Translations under genes and position numbers: made by a program
Part shown: positions 61,901 through 64,000 of the stretch, in pieces
Numbering within the stretch: the stretch's first letter is position 1
How the letters are laid out: each line of letters opens with the position of its first letter
Notes under the pieces: model-generated
Told to the model about the DNA's origin: nothing
The model's database searches: none
What the model saw: the letters and a program-made list of their open reading frames with translations, nothing else
Assembly (NCBI RefSeq): GCF_024347675.1
Contig: NZ_AP024881.1
Span: forward strand, 992,001 to 1,056,000
Source: Vibrio ishigakensis
GTDB taxonomy: Bacteria > Pseudomonadota > Gammaproteobacteria > Enterobacterales > Vibrionaceae
Direction: 5' to 3'
DNA: 64,000 nucleotides

Positions 61901-64000
61901 GACAGCGCGGCTATTATAGATGCGGCGAGCATCTCGATTACCGCGACCAGTCAATCAACCATTGAAGCTGAGCTTGGCTCTGCTTCTCTTGGTATCGCAG
62001 GCGGCGCAGGTGGCGGTGGTACGCTAACTATCGGTCTGTCTATTGCAGAAAATACCGTTGAGGTTGATACCTCGGCCTACATCAAGGGTGCGAATCAGGT
62101 TGATAGTGCTGGCGCTATTAGCGTATCGGCGACAGCAACCAATGACATTGATGCAACCTCAGTAGCGGCAACCGCTTCGTTTGCAGCGGGTGCCGGTGGC
62201 GGTGTTGCAATCAGTGGCGCGGGTGCTGAAGCAGTTAACAGCATCTCAGGTGTTACTCAGTCTTATATTGAAAGCTCTCAGATTGACAGTGCGAGTAAGG
62301 TAGATGTTACGGCATCGGATACCTCAGATATCGATGCGACTGTGGTAGCGGTTGCAGTGTCTGGCGCAGGCGGTGCTGGCGGTGGTATCGGTGTGGCTAT
62401 CGGTGCTGCACTTGCGACCAACAATATTGGTACTAGCAGTAATCGTCAGGCGGTTCGTGCCTATGTTAAGAACAGCGGTATTACCTCAACTGGCGCGCTT
62501 AACCTAGATGCCGATGGCAATATGACCGTCTTCTCTGGCGTAGGCGCTGGTAGCATGGCGGTATCGGGCGGCGCTGGTGGCGGTCTATCTGGTGCGGGTG
62601 CTGGCGTTAGTACTATCAATAAGATTTATGCAGACGTTGAAGCTTATATCGACAACAGCTCGGCTTCGAACAAGGTTATCGATACTGGTAGCGTAACGGT
62701 TGATGCGGACAATACTACGTCAATCACTGCGGAAGCGGGCGCGGCATCACTTGCCGCCGCATTTGGTGCTGGTGGCGGTGCGTCACTAAGTATCGGCGTC
62801 GCATTGGCCCGCAATACGGTGGATGCCAATACCTTTGCGTATATTACCGATGTGGGTGAGCTAAATAGCGGAGACATCAGTGTTACCGCAACCACAGACA
62901 ACACTATTAAGGCAACCTCTGTGGCGGCTTCTATTGCAGCCTCTGGCGGTGTCGGTGGTGGTGTGTCTATCAGTGGTGCAGGTGCAGAGACCTCAAATTA
63001 TATCTATGGCGAAACCCAAGCCTATATCGCTAACAGTACCCTAGGTGCTTCAAATGACAAAGTGGGCGCGGTTGATGTTAAAGCTGACAATACTTCGAAG
63101 ATTGAAGCGACCGTGGCTGCAGTATCGGCTGCAGGCGCGGGCGGTGCCGGCGGTGGTATCGGTGTGTCTCTGGGTGGCTCGGTAGCGGTTAATGAGATCG
63201 GTGAAGATAGCGATCGCGTTGTGGTTAAGAGCTATATCGACAACAGCCAAGTACATACTTCGGGTGCTCTGGAAGTAGATTCAACCCTTGATATGACCAT
63301 AGATGCGGGCGTCGGAGCAGGCAGTGCTGCCGTTGTGGCCGGGGCTGCGGGTATCGCTGTATCCGGCGCTGCGGTAAGGGTAGAAAACTATGCCTATGCA
63401 GATGTAGATAGTTATATCGAAGACAGCTCTCAAGTTACCGCCTCTGATATTTCAGTCACCTCTTCAAGCGAGTCGGATATCGACGCGACTGCAGCAACAG
63501 CAACCATGGCAGCCTCGTTTGCCGGTGGTGTATCTGTCTCTATTGGCGCGACACGCGTTATCAATACCGTGGACATTGACCTTAACAGTGATGTTCGCAA
63601 CTCGACGCTGGATACTTCAGGTGACTTTACTCTAACCGCGAGCTCTACCGATGATGTTTACACCATGGGTGTTGCGACCTCAGTTTCTCTGGGCCTCGGC
63701 TTCTCCGGCGCAGGTGTGTTCGTTGAGAGTGAGGTGATTGGCGATATTGGCGTTAGCATGGTGGACTCGGATATCGAGGCCGCAGGTGATGGTTCGGTTA
63801 AGGCCCTTGCGAGTGCGAAGCAAAAATCTGAAGCCTACGGTATCTCGGGAGGCTTTATCTCGGCAGGTGTAGTATTTGCCGATAGCGATACTGACGTCGA
63901 TACATTCGTGACCATGTCTGCTACCGATTATGTGGGTGGCGACCTAACCATGGTGGCGAAAGCGACCGAAGACAACTACGTGCTAGCGGTTGCAGGTAGT
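52961..64000 (+). CDS. Giant LEPR-xLL repeat surface protein/adhesin (truncated by window edge)
   Basis: The frame is open from ATG 52961 (AGGAAGG 8 bases before) to the end of the window, 3,680 codons. Near residue 48 stands FAIEQLEPRLLLSADPLAAL, the LEPR-xLL motif found at the N-terminus of very large exported proteins. Hemolysin-type glycine/aspartate repeats (GGDGADELIGGIGDDVFIGG) lie near residues 390-425, with related GxDD segments up to residue 800. From about residue 1,200 the protein is made of beta-rich repeats with Gly/Ala-rich turns (SVSGAGGAGGGIGVSIGAA type) and YIDNS motifs, most regular in the last 1,300 residues. It is probably a calcium-binding, type I secreted adhesin or biofilm protein. 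The export signal should be at the unseen C-terminus. TolC-family and SapC genes precede it. Confidence 0.88.
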   Translation, partial: MDIQQGAAKASKNMAEKPRLSNLMTGINQAIKSSRWALSPAQNNTFAIEQLEPRLLLSADPLAALVADSNDVTLQVVEKAPNEQYIQLIDNNDSSVLGEREIESIGAASVITVTGTDGDDTFTVDQSFLDLGEQNFIVQFDGGEGSDTVAVGSDVTTSNWQINGDNEGNLGDNGTVEFLNTEAIEATQSDDSIHVLAAINSSYNWEITGEGEGNLSTLENLNDGGLLDSVSATSITFKGFDELGGSGSDYLDYSQYSEGISVDLENEAVTGFDSVTGMATVIGSDYADTFIGDTNHNLFVVGFGDSVDGFGGFDTVLFKESGAGGVDIKLAVDSDNDDIDYVYQGGSWDGSTFTETQDQTVTIVDVALLAAEGGSGDNYFDFSASELDVHLIGGDGADELIGGIGDDVFIGGAGSDSIDGGDGSDEVIAVRAADFVMDGNAIKVNDDETDTLTNMEVVYLKAQANEDDVDGYTLDASLAGDYDITLEGSELDDVITASDYGDTLIGLGGADTITAGDGVDTLQESFEGRARIAVNGINYDLNLSQGLNEVVNISLPDVTSGSGYTITFNINSEDFVTEELAWDASARDISRAFEQTLDLNYGQLIVTATDDGWDVEFAGLYSGQPVIDLISASNGASALLSQAGTEVLDSLVGFDDSDYLDLEGGVGADDVDLSAFAGNSKISTLQGSDSIKGAQGINIIDAGAGDDFIYVSGETNDIIVGGEGEDTLIADMSDNTGVAHSFDLDNDELVTDLATINLLGIESAELIGSDDDDSFNATDFIGLSETTDIQLVNGWADLSEFSLLFTLDDDSAVLEIDTQGAQTLEELIALINIADDRETGAMFASFDQSSAQLSISGISAFSTLGSDTSILSVLGLDGQSVSNSLVTGVSMGLVASVQLSTQRGNGGSDTYLGSQGIDLFEIDDDDFSVDGKGGYDAVVASTTATHTQVDVADSSLTWKGDMQTDKSVSLTDIEQAQITATTDATLIDASSATVDVILDAADTNAELKGSSGINEYRINVVGRSDTDIVNVTVSDSATSNDVVFYGGGETFNIDNFDYASITGTNYSFVTETGGDLTIDSNISIVGQSIKFEAGGTITVKADVNTDDADTAGSIGFYARHIVVEDGVSISAKGQTLQQSGDIDLIATDSRNKIKGLGFYNYDNVSASITIGAATIEGRDINIIAFAETNPDSPVNYGGDSLESDELSIKDFKAELENFALFFGYSRSKVDTTVTIDESAVIKGDDVVIESRSIARVKSEPLAILFSVAIGSIRSDANVEMHGTVIAEGDVLISSKVENYMKVAAEPWYGFKGFAFSVAVGILESDSTTLVSDSATIIGEGDLEVSAYTSDFTYVGALSDAGDKGKLAASVAVHIEHGDTTATLAGDIIVAGDVDVNAEQKQGRVDGVWGTEVSAIVDRVPSVLDNFKDKYKQKAADKLASKGLPSFITKRVAPSDRLKPTKFTLGIAFGYADDTNNANAYIGLADKSSDIQVGGSLDQNASVQSRQLTSVTSVSSTVSQTSQLAGSTGTKTEFNQVPFGGAVSVMVADMDNNANALVQGNTKLDVLDKLSIDSETENLTGLISPDTTFKYVKPDFVQPGEIDTDYTVNPGDLVGFHYKDYDWKQTEAQQPDIGILGAVYKYVGDETETLRLSETDFSDPFKWELLGDKVTSLPSQLLGGDSDLYLIDNTVKSEAAGAKVSIGLNFSYLNVTQNANSKVLGTVQVNQRTALENTFDEVADNEYHDIVDTFLGSLVSDGRDVSVTSNTVNQQVDYVGLLTATNSNIPILKTIYEKAGQSEALNGAGVSVYINTVTLNSNAIIENGALVYADDLTVDADSNVFAINLGYSAGYGKGTLGLSGLFINNIVDSNANARIESGVDLDVGTRITNTPGTERLTVTADNRVDIITIAGGGASGGAIGVGASSIVNIIDKVTKAEIGTKDANTRSGDIDVNGDVKVKANSDGFVIGSAISAAWATGKVAPSGGDTPKTNNSAYGISVSGAFIFNIADHTTSASIYNLNSLNADALTLDAEDRSGVYAFPIAYSSSEAQKFALAAAGIGLRNDVDVDIDAGISGVNSLDLNSLSITALNNTTVVTASVSAALSGVGDTPSGSGSTSIALTGNVSVNNVDNDVDAFLSDIGTGSITGMDSENFAVDIEAKDTSKIYAIALGVAYAGSGTVGVTYAENNIESDIDAVISNADIDIATGKVRHQANSDANILSVAIGAGVSKTTSPNFDTSVGLSVAAAVSYNNVRMNTRSKVIDSTITLPSHDLDTARMDVKAHNESDIIAVVVAPSIGLQSGSNTTITLSGSGASVSNEVYGDTIAQIDGSTIDQATTVNAKSDADNGVFVKADADGDISATVVSASIAWAGATSGTGVSGGIGVSLAENYIGDDNGTANAISAIITDSSIDISGDVDTYAESKQEITANVIAASVAIGTSTDGVAVGLSGVGSDAKNSIMIDTTSGITAVEANHVVKADNISVEAKDTSSITSAVVGASIAGTFSASSGSVALSIGVALAENDIDNDTVALIDNVDIGASDDRAGDVSVIATTNATITATSVATSFALGWGAGSITVSGAGANAVNSITGETKASIANSQAYSSGNVTVTATNTSKVNAEVAAVSIAGAGGTDGGLGVSIGGAETENNIGTSGNRLGVTASVIDSGIDTTGDISVTSTADLDIDAGVGAGSAAIAAAGSGVGIAASGSGAGGYNEIYSNVDAYIDNSSNQTIKGSSLTLSASNISDIDADVGAATIAAGFGSGGAAAITVGVALARNDVDNNTRAYVAGAAVELGSGALEIDASTDNTINSLSVAASLGVAFGSGGGIAVSGAGANSMNSIGGDTLAYLDGADVESAGNVSVDAENISDITARVASVSVSGGGGSGGGVGVSIGASVSENEIGTSGDSLRVASYIQDSTVEATGDLTLNANGQMTIFAGVGAGGMAVAGGAGGGLAGAGSGVVTTNDVYALIESYIDNSNDSAAIIDAASISITATSQSTIEAELGSASLGIAGGAGGGGTLTIGLSIAENTVEVDTSAYIKGANQVDSAGAISVSATATNDIDATSVAATASFAAGAGGGVAISGAGAEAVNSISGVTQSYIESSQIDSASKVDVTASDTSDIDATVVAVAVSGAGGAGGGIGVAIGAALATNNIGTSSNRQAVRAYVKNSGITSTGALNLDADGNMTVFSGVGAGSMAVSGGAGGGLSGAGAGVSTINKIYADVEAYIDNSSASNKVIDTGSVTVDADNTTSITAEAGAASLAAAFGAGGGASLSIGVALARNTVDANTFAYITDVGELNSGDISVTATTDNTIKATSVAASIAASGGVGGGVSISGAGAETSNYIYGETQAYIANSTLGASNDKVGAVDVKADNTSKIEATVAAVSAAGAGGAGGGIGVSLGGSVAVNEIGEDSDRVVVKSYIDNSQVHTSGALEVDSTLDMTIDAGVGAGSAAVVAGAAGIAVSGAAVRVENYAYADVDSYIEDSSQVTASDISVTSSSESDIDATAATATMAASFAGGVSVSIGATRVINTVDIDLNSDVRNSTLDTSGDFTLTASSTDDVYTMGVATSVSLGLGFSGAGVFVESEVIGDIGVSMVDSDIEAAGDGSVKALASAKQKSEAYGISGGFISAGVVFADSDTDVDTFVTMSATDYVGGDLTMVAKATEDNYVLAVAGS
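54127..54240 (+). repeat. RTX-like (hemolysin-type calcium-binding) repeats inside the giant gene
   Basis: About four consecutive nonapeptide-like units (GGDGADELI, GGIGDDVFI, GGAGSDSID, GGDGSDEV) fit GGxGxDxxx, the calcium-binding beta-roll of type I secreted proteins. Confidence 0.75.
60128..63964 (+). repeat. Higher-order repeat of about 255 residues in the giant gene
   Basis: The conserved N-x-I-G-type element (aligned codons at 60128, 60902, 61661, 62423 and 63194) recurs at intervals of 774, 759, 762 and 771 bases, all multiples of three (253-258 codons). Each unit contains about four related subrepeats of some 60-70 residues, each pairing a YIDNS-like strand, a DIxATxxA strand and a Gly/Ala-rich hairpin. 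Confidence 0.78.

Noticed and set aside
53044..63256. Many minus-strand open frames of 60-160 codons inside the giant gene
   Set aside because: They are low-complexity Ala/Ser/Pro-rich shadows of the repetitive plus-strand frame, with no ribosome binding sites or recognisable domains.
1..64000. CRISPR arrays, tRNA or rRNA genes, prophage or transposase genes
   Set aside because: No regularly spaced identical repeats, no tRNA-like cloverleaf and no transposase or phage proteins were recognised by eye in either strand.

Overview
The window looks like one chromosomal segment of a marine gammaproteobacterium of the Vibrio type. The protein families (murein peptide recycling, OmpG-like porin, DUF3332 lipoprotein, PhoX, TolC plus SapC plus a giant adhesin), the moderate GC content and the compact divergent-operon layout all fit Vibrionaceae. 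No rRNA, tRNA, CRISPR array or insertion sequence was recognised. The window opens inside a minus-strand sensor gene and closes inside a giant plus-strand gene that is still open after 3,680 codons.

Layout. 1-4.3 kb: a truncated membrane sensor, then a murein tripeptide recycling group (oligopeptide/murein peptide binding protein, MpaA amidase, and after a terminator a beta-lactamase-fold serine hydrolase). 4.3-8.0 kb: a glycerate operon on the minus strand (CdaR-type regulator, GntP permease, glycerate kinase) with a perfect 12+12 bp operator-like palindrome. 8.1-10.3 kb: a divergent LysR/MFS pair resembling ynfL-ynfM. 10.3-15.1 kb: an AT-rich, probably acquired minus-strand block with a frameshifted metallophosphoesterase lipoprotein (7-bp repeat slippage), a parvulin-type isomerase and a polytopic membrane protein, followed by a sulfatase gene remnant.

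15.5-28.3 kb: a complete oligosaccharide-utilisation locus: OmpG-like porin, ABC ATPase, a 1,126-aa GH94 phosphorylase of the size and motif type of 1,2-beta-oligoglucan phosphorylase, LacI regulator, binding protein, two permeases, an unknown membrane-anchored protein and a GH3 beta-glucosidase. Three GAAACGTTTC-like operators tie it together. The best reading is import and phosphorolysis of beta-1,2-glucan (sophoro-) oligosaccharides.

28.4-32 kb: small envelope proteins, a three-gene membrane/coiled-coil operon of unknown function, a 42-aa ORF, and dps with an OxyR-like tandem site next to its promoter. 32-38.9 kb: lactate utilisation (lldP-lldD-FAD/FeS D-lactate dehydrogenase, divergent LysR). 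39-45.1 kb: an outer-membrane barrel protein with an attenuator-like leader, a small unknown protein, PhoX with a Pho-box-like array, a DUF3332 lipoprotein, a small periplasmic protein and a CPA-type antiporter. 45.4-50 kb: a 1,561-aa DUF4011 helicase with a Vsr/PD-(D/E)XK-like nuclease and DUF3320, a plausible single-gene defence protein. 50.5-64 kb: a TolC-family protein, a SapC-family protein and a giant LEPR-xLL surface protein with RTX-like motifs and a ~255-residue higher-order repeat, probably a type I secreted adhesin system.

Most interesting for follow-up: the 28.7-30.8 kb coiled-coil membrane operon, the AT-rich phosphoesterase/isomerase/membrane block with its slippage frameshift, the unknown protein inside the beta-1,2-glucan locus, the helicase-nuclease, and the TolC-SapC-giant protein arrangement.
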